Assembly (NCBI GenBank): GCA_025057795.1
Contig: JANXEP010000024.1
Coordinates: forward strand, 1-53,925
DNA length: 53,925 nt
Reading direction: 5' to 3'
From: Candidatus Bathyarchaeota archaeon
GTDB taxonomy: Archaea > Thermoproteota > Bathyarchaeia > Bathyarchaeales > UBA233
A model generated the notes under the pieces. The model saw only the letters and a list, made by a program, of their open reading frames with translations. It was not told the origin of the DNA and did no database searches. Numbering within the stretch: position 1 is the first letter of the stretch; every line of letters begins with the position of its first letter. The position numbers were made by a program, and so were the translations under genes. Shown here one piece after another: positions 1-9,212 of the stretch.

Positions 1-64
1 AAGGTTTTTGATGAACTTTATCAAGTCAACATTTTTATTTTTAGGTTCTCTAATTGCTATCTGC

Positions 65-141
65 GCCTCGGTAGCTCAGCCTGGTGGAGCAGCGGCCTCG
101 TAAGCCGCGGGTCGCGGGATCGAAGCCCGCCCGAGGCTCCA
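65..141 (+). tRNA. tRNA-Thr (CGT)
   Basis: Folds as a full cloverleaf. The acceptor arms are GCCTCGG (65-71) and CCGAGGC (131-137). The anticodon stem GCGGC/GCCGC encloses the loop CTCGTAA with anticodon CGT at 99-101, which reads the Thr codon ACG. The T stem is GCGGG/CCCGC. The discriminator base is T, as expected for archaeal tRNA-Thr, and CCA (139-141) is encoded in the gene. No intron is seen. Confidence 0.97.
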
Positions 142-559
142 ACTAAATAATTATGGTTTAAACTTCAAGATCATTTTGATGTATATGTATATGGGAAGAC
201 TGGACTATTGAAAGAATTATTGGCATACTTTTTTGCCGGAAAGCTGAGAAACATGGGGCCAAGAATGTTTCTTGTTTATGCTTAACGTAAGCGGTGCTTA
301 AGGCGATTAACTTGGATGCCATAACCTAATCGAGAAAGTTATACAAATATCAAATCCTTACTTTCCTTCTAATAATGTTAATGGAATATATTATATGTAA
401 GAAACTTTGCACTCGACGTAGGCAAGAAATTGCAAGGTTCGAATGGACGCTGGCGGATTTGGGTTTAAGAAATGTTGCTCTGCAGTGAGCTCAAGGCTGA
501 GTGCTCATTGATGGTGGCAACTGGTTTTCGTAAAGCCCGACTTGAATGAGTTGGCTTCT
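142..559. other. Intergenic stretch with no recognised gene
   Basis: AT-rich sequence between the tRNA and the 3' end of the kinase gene. All six frames are interrupted by stops and I recognise no protein, RNA fold or repeat. A plus-strand frame around 200-350 is slightly protein-like but matches nothing I know, so a very decayed gene cannot be excluded. Confidence 0.5.
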
Positions 560-1894
560 TTAAATTTTGGGTTTTAGTGGAATGAATATTGTGAAGGTTG
601 TACCCTTTCCCGGGGTGCTTTTCACGGTGATTCTGCCGCCATGTGCCTCGATGAAGCGCTTGCATATTGGAAGGCCGAAACCTATGCCTTGGGCTTTTGT
701 TGTGAATAGGGGATCCCAAATTTTCTCCAAAATTTCGCTTGACATGCCTATTCCTGTATCCGTAAAGCTTACCTGGATTTCTTCACCAATTTTTCTGCCC
801 TCTATGGTTAGGGTGCCTCCGTCCGGCATCGCATCTAAGGCGTTTTGGATTATATTCAAAAAGGCTTTTCTAAGTTTTTCAGTGTCAACCATTATGTTTG
901 GCAGGTTTTCCATCGAGATTATAACTTGAACTTTTTCAGGAACTTTAACCGATTCTAGGGCTTCTTGGATTAACTCTTGTAGTTCCGTTTGGCTTGGCGA
1001 TAAGACGATGTCCTGTGAATATTCCAAGAGGTCGTTGATGATTTTGTCTGCGCGCGTTATGCCTTTAAAAATTGTTTCCAACATTTCTTTCTCTTTTTCA
1101 CTCAGTTTGTATGAGGCCTTAGCATTAATGTAGTACGCGGCGGAATTTATGCTGGTTAAGGGGTTACGCAGATCATGTCCAAGCATGAGTGCTAATTCGC
1201 CTATTGCTGCAAGTTTTTCAGCTTTTGACAGTTTTTCCTTTGTGATGCTTAACTCCTTTTGGATTTTCTCAAAATCGCTTTTGTCAACTACCAGAGAGGC
1301 AAGATTGCTGTTGCAGAATTTGCTAACTGCGAAAACAAAGCCGAGGAATATGAGGCCGTAGAAGCAGAAAATAATAGTTGTTTCCTCAGCCCATCCCCTT
1401 CCTACTGAGATGCCTGTGAGCATGTAACATAAAAGGGTAAGCATAAAAAGAAGGGCTATTAAATCTCTCCTCGTTATCACTAAAAATAAAAGTATGACAG
1501 ACGCTGAGAGGGCTGACGCATAGATCAAACCAAACCCGAGACTTTCTGTGGGAAAGGGGGATGCTAACATGACAGAGGTTAAGCCCGCGACCGGGAGGAA
1601 GTATCTAAAAAGTTTATCGAAGCTTTGTAGGTTTAAGAGTGTGTGTAAGCCAGCAATTAGAAGCGCAAATGTGATGGGGAGAAACGACCATAAATATGAT
1701 TTTTCTAAGAATGTTGAAAAACCAGCTGATTTTAGCGTGAAATGAACAATCCCAGCCAGTGCGAATCCGAGACCAATAACGAACATTAACTTTTGTTTGT
1801 TTCTGTCTCGGCGGAACGTTTGAAAAACAACCAGTATGAAGAAAACTACGGCGACGAACAGAATAATCCAGAGCAGCAAGTTTACATTTGGCAT
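560..1894 (-). CDS. Membrane-bound sensor histidine kinase
   Basis: A 444-residue histidine kinase. Residues 1-195 form about six or seven hydrophobic membrane segments, followed by a short coiled linker (205-230). The HisKA phosphorylation site is H240 in GHDLRNP. The ATPase domain has an N box (NIIQNALDAM, 347-356), G1 box (DTGIGM, 379-384), F box (PLFTTK, 395-400) and G2 box (GIGFGLP, 403-409), so all catalytic elements are present. No PAS, HAMP or extracellular sensing domain is visible, so the signal probably acts on or within the membrane domain. No response regulator lies in the window; it is an orphan kinase here. The ligand is unknown. Confidence 0.93.
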   Translation of the reverse strand: MPNVNLLLWIILFVAVVFFILVVFQTFRRDRNKQKLMFVIGLGFALAGIVHFTLKSAGFSTFLEKSYLWSFLPITFALLIAGLHTLLNLQSFDKLFRYFLPVAGLTSVMLASPFPTESLGFGLIYASALSASVILLFLVITRRDLIALLFMLTLLCYMLTGISVGRGWAEETTIIFCFYGLIFLGFVFAVSKFCNSNLASLVVDKSDFEKIQKELSITKEKLSKAEKLAAIGELALMLGHDLRNPLTSINSAAYYINAKASYKLSEKEKEMLETIFKGITRADKIINDLLEYSQDIVLSPSQTELQELIQEALESVKVPEKVQVIISMENLPNIMVDTEKLRKAFLNIIQNALDAMPDGGTLTIEGRKIGEEIQVSFTDTGIGMSSEILEKIWDPLFTTKAQGIGFGLPICKRFIEAHGGRITVKSTPGKGTTFTIFIPLKPKI

Positions 1895-2084
1895 ATTGAC
1901 GCCATTTTATGCTTTATTACGATATCCTTCACATCCCATTATTTAACTTTATGAATATCCAATAACAAAAACGATATTGATTCCTTTCAGCTCGTCAGCC
2001 GCCGTGGAAGGCTGCAAAGTGTAACGTTTAGTTTTCGGAAAAGGTTAAATGGGATGTCGTGCAGTTTGCTAGAAAAGGCTGTGG

Positions 2085-2372
2085 GTGGTCAGCGTGTCTG
2101 GCTTTTTGGATGTTTTTAGGCTTCTTGTTCCGTTAGCTGTGGGAATATGTTTCGGCTATTTTTGGAGGGAGAAAGGAAGACTTAAACTTGGCAAAGCGGC
2201 TTCTGGAATAATCTTGGTTTTAATTTTTTCCTTGGGCTTTGCAATGGGGTCCAACAATGAGCTTTTGGCTATTATGCCTCGTATGGGGCTAACAGCGGTA
2301 GTGCTTTTAGCCATGGCCTCGTTTTTCAGCATACTCTTCCTTAAAGCGGCGAGGAGGCTGACGAAAATATGA
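2085..2372 (+). CDS. LysO-type lysine exporter, small N-terminal subunit (DUF340)
   Basis: A 95-residue membrane protein with three hydrophobic helices, matching the N-terminal part of the LysO (YbjE) lysine exporter family. Its GTG start is at 2085; another in-frame GTG lies at 2094. The gene ends inside the start of the next one (ATGA overlap, 2369-2372), indicating translational coupling with the large half. In bacteria the two parts are usually one protein; a two-gene arrangement is common in archaea and some other prokaryotes. Substrate is inferred from the family, not from a residue seen here. Confidence 0.8.
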   Translation: MVSVSGFLDVFRLLVPLAVGICFGYFWREKGRLKLGKAASGIILVLIFSLGFAMGSNNELLAIMPRMGLTAVVLLAMASFFSILFLKAARRLTKI

Positions 2373-2980
2373 TGAGGTGGATTTTGGCGGCGCTTTTCAC
2401 TGGGGCTTTGGCTGGCTATTTGAACAATAATTTTGGGGTTCTCGCCCTAAACGATGTGTTTTCTGGGCATGTTTTCGACTTATCTCTTATTGCTTTACTT
2501 TTCGTCATGGGTTGGCTTTTCGGAGCTGACAAGGAGGCTTTAGCGAAGCTTAGGAAAAAGGGATTTAAGATTTTAGCTTTTCCAACGGCTATATCCTTAG
2601 GCAGCATATTCGGCGGTTTTGTGGGGGGAATGCTCCTCGGAACCAATGTGTATGCCTCTATGGGAGTTTGCGCTGGCTACGGCTGGTACACGCTGACTGG
2701 GCCCTTAGCTGGACAGCTTTTCGGGATGGAGTGGGGCGCCCTAGGCTTTGCGGTTAATTTCTTGAGGGAGCTTGCAACAATAACCATGGCGTCTGTGGTC
2801 AGAAAAATTGATAGATATGCGCCTATAGCCATGGGAGGGGCAACGGCTATGGACACAACGTTGCCAGTTATTTTGCGGGTCTGCGGCCAAGACGCCTTAA
2901 TAGAGGCCTTCTCCAGCGGCTTCATCCTCACCTTGATAGCGCCTTTTGCAATAACAACGATAGCGTCCATAGCCCACTAG
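2369..2980 (+). CDS. LysO-type lysine exporter, large C-terminal subunit
   Basis: A 203-residue integral membrane protein and the second half of the split LysO exporter. Family signatures are GYGWYTLTGPLAG (about 104-116), NFLREL and GGATAMDTTLPVI (about 157-169), which line the transport path in this family. It overlaps the small subunit by four bases. Together the two genes should form one exporter of L-lysine (or a toxic analogue) across the cytoplasmic membrane. No lysine-responsive leader is visible upstream. Confidence 0.85.
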   Translation: MMRWILAALFTGALAGYLNNNFGVLALNDVFSGHVFDLSLIALLFVMGWLFGADKEALAKLRKKGFKILAFPTAISLGSIFGGFVGGMLLGTNVYASMGVCAGYGWYTLTGPLAGQLFGMEWGALGFAVNFLRELATITMASVVRKIDRYAPIAMGGATAMDTTLPVILRVCGQDALIEAFSSGFILTLIAPFAITTIASIAH

Positions 2981-3073
2981 GCAGTATATTTCTGTGCAGA
3001 ACTTTAGTGGTTAGTTAAAGATATATGGCATATATGTCTATAAATGTGATATGGTTCCCAGAGGGATCGTATA

Positions 3074-5755
3074 GTGGGAACAGAAAATTTAGACAAAATT
3101 TTTAACCCGAAAAGGGTGGCCGTGATAGGAGCCAGCGACAAGGAAGGCTCCATAGGATTCAAGCTGCTGCGCAACTTGGTTGGAGTTGGATACCATGGTG
3201 TGGTTTACCCCGTTAATCCCTTCAAATCCACCATTCAAGGCATAACCGCTTATCCAAGCATAACAAGGGTTCCTTGGCAGGTGGACCTTGCAATAATCGC
3301 TACGCCAGCGCACACCGTGCCCCAAATTGTGGAAGAATGTGGAAAAGCCGGGGTTAAAGGAATAATTATTATTTCTGCGGGTTTCAGGGAGGCGGGCAAG
3401 GAGGGAGAAGCCCTTGAAAAGCAGATCCTTGAAATTAAAGACCGCTATGGCATGCGCATAATAGGGCCCAACAGCATTGGCGTAATAAGGCCCAGTATTA
3501 GGCTGAATGCCACTTTCGCCGATAAAACCGCCCTCCCTGGAAGAATAGCCTTCATATCGCAAAGTGCAGCCCTTTGCGCTTCTGTGCTGGACTGGGCCTC
3601 CGAGGCAAACATTGGGTTCAGCGCCGTGGTTTCAACTGGATCCATGCTGGACGTGGATTTCGGCGATTTAATTGATTATTTTGGAACAGACCCCCAAACT
3701 CGCAGCATAATCCTCTACATGGAATGCGTAACAAACGCGCGGAAGTTTATGAGCGCCGCCAAGGGCTTCGCTAGAGTCAAGCCCATAATGGTGATAAAGG
3801 CTGGACGTTTTCCCGAAAGCGCCGAGGCAACCCTATCTCATATTGGAGCCTTGTGCGGAGAAGACGCCGTTTATGACGCAGCCTTTAGAAGGGCTGGCAT
3901 AGTCCGGGTGGAAGCCATAAGCGACCTGTTCAACTGTGCAGAAGCCTTGGCCATGCGGGCTAACCCACAGGGCCCAAACCTCACAATAATCACTAACGCT
4001 GGAGGGCCCGGCGTGATGGCTACAGACGCTTTAATCGCGAGGGGTGGGCGCCTATCTAAACTGAGCAGCGAAACCGTTCAAGCCTTAAAACGCTTTTTGC
4101 CTCCCTACTGCTGCGTCTCCAACCCCGTGGACATCTTGGAAGAGGCAACTGCCGAAAGGTTTAGTAAGGTTATGGAAATATGCTTTAGGGATCCTAATAG
4201 CGATGGCTTCCTAATTATTTACACGCCTCAAGGGGCAGCTGACCCCATTTCGACAGTTAAAGCCATAATTGAGGCTTCAAAGCTGACAGCCAAGCCTATT
4301 CTGGCTTCTTTTATAGGCGAAAGCGCTGTATGTCGAAAAGCCAGACAGATTCTACAAAAAAGAGGCGTTCCAGCCTTTAGCACGCCTGAGCAGGCGGTTT
4401 CCACTTTCATGTACATGTACAGCTACACTCAAAACCTGGAGCTTCTCTATCAAACTCCAGAGGAAATCCCTGTGGAAGTCTCCATTCCCACGTTCCTTAA
4501 AGAAGTATTGAAGAAGGCTTTTAATGAGGGAAGGGCGGTCCTAAATCAGCCGGAATCCCTTCACTTTCTTGAAGTTTACTCCATCCCAACCATAAAAACG
4601 GTTGTGGCTAAAACCCCTGAAGAAGCGGAAACCTTGGCCTCAGAGTTAGGGTTTCCGGTGGTTATGAAGGCCTTGTCTCCGCAAATAGTTCACAAATCAA
4701 AAGCTGGCGGAGTTATCCTTAACGTTTGGTCTCCGAAGGAGGTTAAAACTTTCTTTGAGGAGCTGGCGGCTAGGGTTAAGGAGCTGCGTCCAGATGCGGA
4801 GTTTCAAGGCGTCATCTTGCAGCCCATGATTTTGAAGAAGGGGTATGAGCTTCTGCTTGGCGCGAAAAAAGACCCCCAGTTTGGCTCGGTGATAATCTTT
4901 GGAACGGGCGGGGTTGCTGCAGAAATAATGCAGGACATAAGCGTTGGACTTCCGCCCCTAAACCAGGTGCTTGCAAGACGGCTTATGGAAAAAACCCGAT
5001 TCTACAAACTTTTAGAATCGAGTGATTTCCGCCCAAACTTTAGGCTTCTTGAAGAGATTTTGGTTAAGTTTTCCCAGCTTGTCATAGATCTTCCCGAAAT
5101 AAAGGAGATAGAAATAAACCCGCTGATAGTGGATGAGAAAAGCGCCGTCGCCGTTGACGCTAGAATAGTCATCGACCCTGAAAGGGTTTTGAAGGAAACC
5201 CATCCCCACGAGCACCTCGTGATCGCGCCCTACCCCAGAAAATACGTTACTCAGTGGAAGTTAAAAAACGCGGCTCCGGCGGTTATTCGTCCCATAAGAC
5301 CGGAAGACGAACCGCTATTGAACGAGTTTTACAGCTCCCTCTCCGAGGACACTATGAGGCTTCGATTTTTCCAAGTGTGCAAGGAGTTTTCCCACGAGAC
5401 CTTGACGAGGCATTGCAACTTAGACTATGACAGGGAAATAGCCATGGTTGCAGAAATGCAGGGGGAGAAAAGAAAAATCATTGGAGTGAGCCTTCTGACT
5501 GCAGATCCGGGTAGGAAAAGCGGGGAATTCGCGGTGGTTGTGGGGGATCAATGGCAGGGGCTAGGCTTAGGCTCAAAGCTTATGGACTGCATCATCGAAA
5601 TCGGAAGGGACATGGGTTTGGAAACAATTTACGGCTATATGGCTTCGGACAACTCTAGAATGATTGATCTGTGCGCTAAGAAGGGTTTTAAAATACAGCG
5701 GGTAGACGCGGAGCTTACGAAGGCAATCTTAGGCTTGGTCGCGGAGGAAAAATAG
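3074..5755 (+). CDS. ADP-forming acyl-CoA synthetase fused to GNAT acetyltransferase
   Basis: An 893-residue fusion starting with GTG. In order: CoA-binding Rossmann domain (about 5-100), succinyl-CoA-ligase-like domains (about 150-460), ATP-grasp domain (about 480-700) and a GNAT acetyltransferase (734-893) with acetyl-CoA loop QGLGLGSKL (828-836). The layout is that of bacterial Pat/Pka protein lysine acetyltransferases. In those the synthetase part is thought to have lost its catalytic His; here H256 in the LSHIGAL motif sits where the phospho-His of active ADP-forming acetyl-CoA synthetases lies. The protein could therefore make acyl-CoA with ATP synthesis, acetylate proteins, or couple both. 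It has its own promoter region (AT-rich 3010-3050) and stands alone. Confidence 0.9.
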   Translation: MGTENLDKIFNPKRVAVIGASDKEGSIGFKLLRNLVGVGYHGVVYPVNPFKSTIQGITAYPSITRVPWQVDLAIIATPAHTVPQIVEECGKAGVKGIIIISAGFREAGKEGEALEKQILEIKDRYGMRIIGPNSIGVIRPSIRLNATFADKTALPGRIAFISQSAALCASVLDWASEANIGFSAVVSTGSMLDVDFGDLIDYFGTDPQTRSIILYMECVTNARKFMSAAKGFARVKPIMVIKAGRFPESAEATLSHIGALCGEDAVYDAAFRRAGIVRVEAISDLFNCAEALAMRANPQGPNLTIITNAGGPGVMATDALIARGGRLSKLSSETVQALKRFLPPYCCVSNPVDILEEATAERFSKVMEICFRDPNSDGFLIIYTPQGAADPISTVKAIIEASKLTAKPILASFIGESAVCRKARQILQKRGVPAFSTPEQAVSTFMYMYSYTQNLELLYQTPEEIPVEVSIPTFLKEVLKKAFNEGRAVLNQPESLHFLEVYSIPTIKTVVAKTPEEAETLASELGFPVVMKALSPQIVHKSKAGGVILNVWSPKEVKTFFEELAARVKELRPDAEFQGVILQPMILKKGYELLLGAKKDPQFGSVIIFGTGGVAAEIMQDISVGLPPLNQVLARRLMEKTRFYKLLESSDFRPNFRLLEEILVKFSQLVIDLPEIKEIEINPLIVDEKSAVAVDARIVIDPERVLKETHPHEHLVIAPYPRKYVTQWKLKNAAPAVIRPIRPEDEPLLNEFYSSLSEDTMRLRFFQVCKEFSHETLTRHCNLDYDREIAMVAEMQGEKRKIIGVSLLTADPGRKSGEFAVVVGDQWQGLGLGSKLMDCIIEIGRDMGLETIYGYMASDNSRMIDLCAKKGFKIQRVDAELTKAILGLVAEEK

Positions 5756-5801
5756 GAAAAGCTTTTATTGGGTAAACCCCTTATCGAATTCCTCGACGAA
5801 A

Positions 5802-6560
5802 ATGGAACCTAAAAACGATTTATCCGTTTTTCAAAAGCTTAATTTTCTGAAACCGCCAGTAGGCGTTAAATTTTTATTTTTCAAACCGGAGGGAATGAAG
5901 CCATTACCATTAGAAAGGAGGCTTTCTTTCTGCGAGTTGCTGGTGGAGGCGCAGGACTCTGAAGAACCCTTCTACTTTTCAAGGGAAAACCACGAAACCT
6001 GTGTGGGAAAGTTTCTGCTCGGTATGGAGGAGACGGCTTCCTTCGCGGAAAGCGGACAGATAGGGCCAAAATTAGGAATATTTCAGGAACCCCGCGCCAA
6101 CTACGTGTTTTACCAGCACATCCCTAGGTTCGAGAGAAACGTGGTGAACTATGTTGCCTTCTCCAAGTTGGACAAGGTGCCCTTCGACCCCGACGTTCTA
6201 ATAATCAACGCAACCGCCCCCCAAGCGGAAATCGTAATGAGGGCTGTGGCGTACTCCACTGGCGAGTTATATGTTTCCAAAACCACTCCGGTTATGGGGT
6301 GCGCTTGGATCTACATTTATCCCTTCCGGAAGAAGAAGGTGAACTTCATAATTCCAGAAATGGTTCATGGGATGAAGTCAAGACGCCTATTTCAGGAAGG
6401 ATCTATCCTAATTTCAATTCCATATAACTGGCTGCCTATTGTAACGCGAAACCTCAAAACAATGGAAATGGAGCTGCCATCATACCGCAGCAAGGAGCAG
6501 TATCTTGAAGAATTCCAAAAAATACTTGAGGCATTAGCCAAAAAAGCCGCCAATCCATAA
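5802..6560 (+). CDS. DUF169 family protein
   Basis: A 252-residue soluble protein of the DUF169 family. The N-terminal PVGVKF, the CELLVEAQ block, the HETCVGKFLLG segment with two conserved-type cysteines nearby, VMGCAW and the C-terminal GMKSRRLFQEG/ISIPY segments fit that family. No function has been established that I can name; the conserved cysteines hint at metal or redox chemistry (inference). It begins 46 bases after the acyl-CoA synthetase gene and may be cotranscribed with it. Confidence 0.8.
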   Translation: MEPKNDLSVFQKLNFLKPPVGVKFLFFKPEGMKPLPLERRLSFCELLVEAQDSEEPFYFSRENHETCVGKFLLGMEETASFAESGQIGPKLGIFQEPRANYVFYQHIPRFERNVVNYVAFSKLDKVPFDPDVLIINATAPQAEIVMRAVAYSTGELYVSKTTPVMGCAWIYIYPFRKKKVNFIIPEMVHGMKSRRLFQEGSILISIPYNWLPIVTRNLKTMEMELPSYRSKEQYLEEFQKILEALAKKAANP

Positions 6561-6705
6561 GGCTCTAAAAGGTGTTAGTTTTAGAAATTCGTGTTTCACG
6601 ATAAGATACCTTTGTGGAACCCTGCTGCGCTTGGGAAAGAATTAAAAGCACGGCTACCCATTTGGTTTTCTAAACTCTAGTGTTTAATGGAAGGATGATC
6701 AAGGC

Positions 6706-7968
6706 TTGGGACTGGTTAACCCCTTAATAGCTGTTGTCATCTCCTTCTTCGCCCTTGGAATCATGTTGTACAAGCGTGTAAACCTTGGGATAGTCTTAAC
6801 CCTTACAGCCGTAATTTTGGCTTTGCTTTCCGTGGACTGGTTTAAAATTCCAAACATAGTTTACACAAGCGTCAACCCTGCAACCATCGAAGGGCAACTC
6901 ACAATATCCGTTGTAATTGCAACTTTTGGGATAATGTGGCTAAGCCAACTTTACCGGGAAACAGGCTTCATCCGCGATTTAAGTGGAAGCCTAAGCAGGA
7001 TTATTCGAAACTCGAAAATTATCCTAAGCGTGCTTCCTGCAGTGGTGGGGCTGCTTCCGGTGGCTGGCGGCGCCCTAATGTCAGCTCCCATTGTTGATTC
7101 CGAAGCTGAAAAACTAAAAATGAATCTTGAAAAGAAAGCTTACACCAACGTGTGGTTTAGGCACATAATCCTTCCCATTTATCCCCTTAGCCCAGTTCTT
7201 ATTATAACCGCAGCTATGGTGGGAACAACAACGTCCCACGTGATTATGCGCCAGATTCCTGTTGTCGCAGTAATGATAATCGCAGGGTATATTCTGAGTT
7301 TTTGGAAGGCGCCAATCTTAAAAAACATGGGGGAAAAAATGCCGGAAAACACGTTGAATTCCGACTTAAAGGTTTTTTTAAAGGCTTTCACGCCCATATT
7401 GGTTACAATTGTCGTGGCGATTTCTCTGGGCCTTATTGGCTTTGATTTATCCAAGCGGGGACTTGACGTTTTAATAGCGGCCTTTGCAGGCCTTTTAGCA
7501 TTAGCTTTGCTTTCCAAAACAAGCTTTAAAGTGTTCTTAAGTCCTTTGCGAAGCCGAGCTCCATACGGTATAGCCCTTGCAACCTACGGCGCTTTCCTCC
7601 TAAGAAACGTTATGAATGCGTCCGGCCTTTCAGAGGCTTTCAAACCCCTTGTGGCTGGCGGAGGCATGAATGATACGATTTTGTTGGTTGCAATCCCCAC
7701 AGTGTTGGGTTTTCTTACAGGCTCGCCCCAGGGCGGAGTTATTATAAGCCTGTCAATTCTTAGTGAAATTCTGTCTTTGTCGTTAAAAACTGCGGCGCTC
7801 ATATACGTGACCGCCCATCTCGGATACCTTATCGCGCCCACCCATCTCTGCTTAACGTTCACGGCTGACTACTTCAAAAGCTCCATAGGCAAGGTTTATA
7901 AGTACCTCATACCCTCCTTCATGGCGGCGTTTGCGGCAGCCCTGCTCGTCTATTTTCTCCCAATATAG
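6706..7968 (+). CDS. DUF401 family integral membrane protein
   Basis: A 420-residue protein with about ten to twelve hydrophobic helices. The PVAGGALMSAPIV segment (about 117-129) and a related second-half motif GSPQGGVI fit the DUF401 family, which resembles ion or anion permeases (gluconate/ArsB-like fold). The start is TTG at 6706 because the nearby ATG at 6695 is in another frame that closes quickly. Transport function is inferred; the substrate is unknown. Confidence 0.8.
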   Translation: MGLVNPLIAVVISFFALGIMLYKRVNLGIVLTLTAVILALLSVDWFKIPNIVYTSVNPATIEGQLTISVVIATFGIMWLSQLYRETGFIRDLSGSLSRIIRNSKIILSVLPAVVGLLPVAGGALMSAPIVDSEAEKLKMNLEKKAYTNVWFRHIILPIYPLSPVLIITAAMVGTTTSHVIMRQIPVVAVMIIAGYILSFWKAPILKNMGEKMPENTLNSDLKVFLKAFTPILVTIVVAISLGLIGFDLSKRGLDVLIAAFAGLLALALLSKTSFKVFLSPLRSRAPYGIALATYGAFLLRNVMNASGLSEAFKPLVAGGGMNDTILLVAIPTVLGFLTGSPQGGVIISLSILSEILSLSLKTAALIYVTAHLGYLIAPTHLCLTFTADYFKSSIGKVYKYLIPSFMAAFAAALLVYFLPI

Positions 7969-8033
7969 TGTGGTGCGGTTATACCGAAAACATTTAAAGC
8001 TTCAAAACTTTCCACTCATAAAATGAGGCTGCT

Positions 8034-8300
8034 GTGGATTTGGACGCAGGGAGCTTCTACAGTCTGGGCATCGCCCTAGTTTTTGTAGGCATACTGATAG
8101 TTCTTGTGGCTTTCGCTCTCCTTTTCATGGCAGGGTTTGGAGAAAAGACTGTGAGGGGCGGGGGGACAGTGATAATTGGGCCGTTTCCTATAATTTTTGG
8201 AACGGATAAAGAGTCGGTTAAGACTATTTTATGGCTTTCGATAACGCTTACAGTACTCCTTATAGCGTTTTTCATTATCTTTAACTTTCTCTTGGGTTGA
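8034..8300 (+). CDS. DUF131 family small membrane protein, copy 1
   Basis: An 88-residue protein with two transmembrane helices flanking a short loop that carries the family signature GGGTVIIGPFPIIFGTD. The GTG start at 8034 is preceded by GAGG (8025-8028); the ATG at 8023 is in a frame that closes. Function unknown. A second copy of the same family follows immediately with overlapping stop and start codons. Confidence 0.8.
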   Translation: MDLDAGSFYSLGIALVFVGILIVLVAFALLFMAGFGEKTVRGGGTVIIGPFPIIFGTDKESVKTILWLSITLTVLLIAFFIIFNFLLG

Positions 8301-8599
8301 TGGAAATGGCTTCGGCGGAAAGCGGGCATAACGTCAAAACGCGGAGGGTGGAATGGTTCCTTTCACTCTTTTTCATAGGCTTTTTCATAATTTTGGTTGG
8401 CATAGTGCTTTTGGTGGCCGCCGCCCTGCTTTCGGAGGGCTCAGCGAGTTTTGGCGGGTTCGTGTTAATCGGCCCGTTTCCAATAGTTTTCGGCGCTGGA
8501 CCGGCAGCCCCGTGGCTGGTTTTGTTTGCCATAATCCTCGGCGTTTTAACCGTTGCATTTCTCTTTTTAATGTGGAAAAGAGGGGAGGGGCGTCTTTAG
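8300..8599 (+). CDS. DUF131 family small membrane protein, copy 2
   Basis: A 99-residue two-helix membrane protein with the signature FGGFVLIGPFPIVFGAG, paralogous to the gene before it. The stop of copy 1 (TGA, 8298-8300) shares a base with this ATG, so the two are translationally coupled; a TTG at 8297 and a second ATG at 8306 are alternative starts. The pair may form a heteromer (inference). Its C-terminus runs into the convergent minus-strand microprotein gene by four bases. Confidence 0.78.
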   Translation: MEMASAESGHNVKTRRVEWFLSLFFIGFFIILVGIVLLVAAALLSEGSASFGGFVLIGPFPIVFGAGPAAPWLVLFAIILGVLTVAFLFLMWKRGEGRL

Positions 8600-8718
8600 G
8601 GTTTGCCTTCCTTTTCCTCTCCGCCATAAAGAATGTAGAGGAATATTAAGACTAGGACGATGAATGTTACTGTCATGAGAATGTATTTGAGTGTTTCAAA
8701 GTATGGCCCTATTTCCAC
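8596..8718 (-). CDS. 40-residue single-pass membrane microprotein
   Basis: A short ORF with one strong hydrophobic helix (about residues 11-31 of 40) between a short N-terminus and a charged GGEEKEGKP tail. I choose GTG at 8718 because a Shine-Dalgarno-like GGAGAG (8725-8730) sits six bases upstream and because this start avoids overlap with the SWIM gene. A longer version from GTG at 8781 (61 residues) would overlap that gene by 22 bases. It is likely cotranscribed with the SWIM gene. I recognise no family. Confidence 0.55.
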   Translation of the reverse strand: MEIGPYFETLKYILMTVTFIVLVLIFLYILYGGEEKEGKP

Positions 8719-8759
8719 AGTGAACTCTCCTTTTTCCTCCTTATTTCGAGTTTTGGTAT

Positions 8760-9170
8760 TTAAGGTGTTGGGTTCTTCCACTCGTTCATTAGGGAATCGT
8801 AAAGTTCGTCGCTTTCTTCTATGGTTTCATACCATCCTAGAATTTTGGCTATTTTGTGGGCTATGAGGTGGTAGCATAGGTGCACTTTTCGGTCTAGCAC
8901 TCGGAAATAGAAGTCGTCGCAGGTGCAGAACTCCGCGTCCGGCATAATGAGATAGTCATGTTCCCTTCCAACCACAACCCATACAACTCTGCCGCTTGGC
9001 TTAAAAACGTATTTTTTCACCCTGTTCTCTTTTATGGCTTCAAAGGCTTTTGTGAAGCGTTGTCCAAAAGCTTCATAGAGGTTTGTAAGGTTTTCTCCGG
9101 TTAGCTTGCCCTCTGCCTTCGCCCTTTTACAAATAGCATTTAAAATATCATTTTCCGTGTCTTCGTTCAT
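8760..9170 (-). CDS. SWIM zinc-finger protein
   Basis: A 136-residue protein with a C-terminal SWIM motif, CxC-x14-CxH: C82, C84, C99 and H101. The N-terminal 60 residues look helical. Small archaeal SWIM proteins of this type are known, and eukaryotic SWIM proteins (Sws1/Shu2) act with recombinases, so a role in nucleic-acid metabolism is possible but unproven. It follows Hsp20 by 42 bases on the same strand and precedes the microprotein. Confidence 0.8.
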   Translation of the reverse strand: MNEDTENDILNAICKRAKAEGKLTGENLTNLYEAFGQRFTKAFEAIKENRVKKYVFKPSGRVVWVVVGREHDYLIMPDAEFCTCDDFYFRVLDRKVHLCYHLIAHKIAKILGWYETIEESDELYDSLMNEWKNPTP

Positions 9171-9212
9171 TTGAGCACAGGCTTGAAGAGGGTTGTTGTC
9201 AGCGCGAAGTTT

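Noticed and set aside
142..560. Possible attachment site or integrated element beside tRNA-Thr
   Set aside because: I found no second copy of the tRNA 3' end and no integrase close to it; the integrase scar at 14.8 kb is too far away to link.
3089..3562. 157-residue antisense ORF inside the acyl-CoA synthetase gene
   Set aside because: It mirrors the coding strand of a clearly conserved gene and has no family features.
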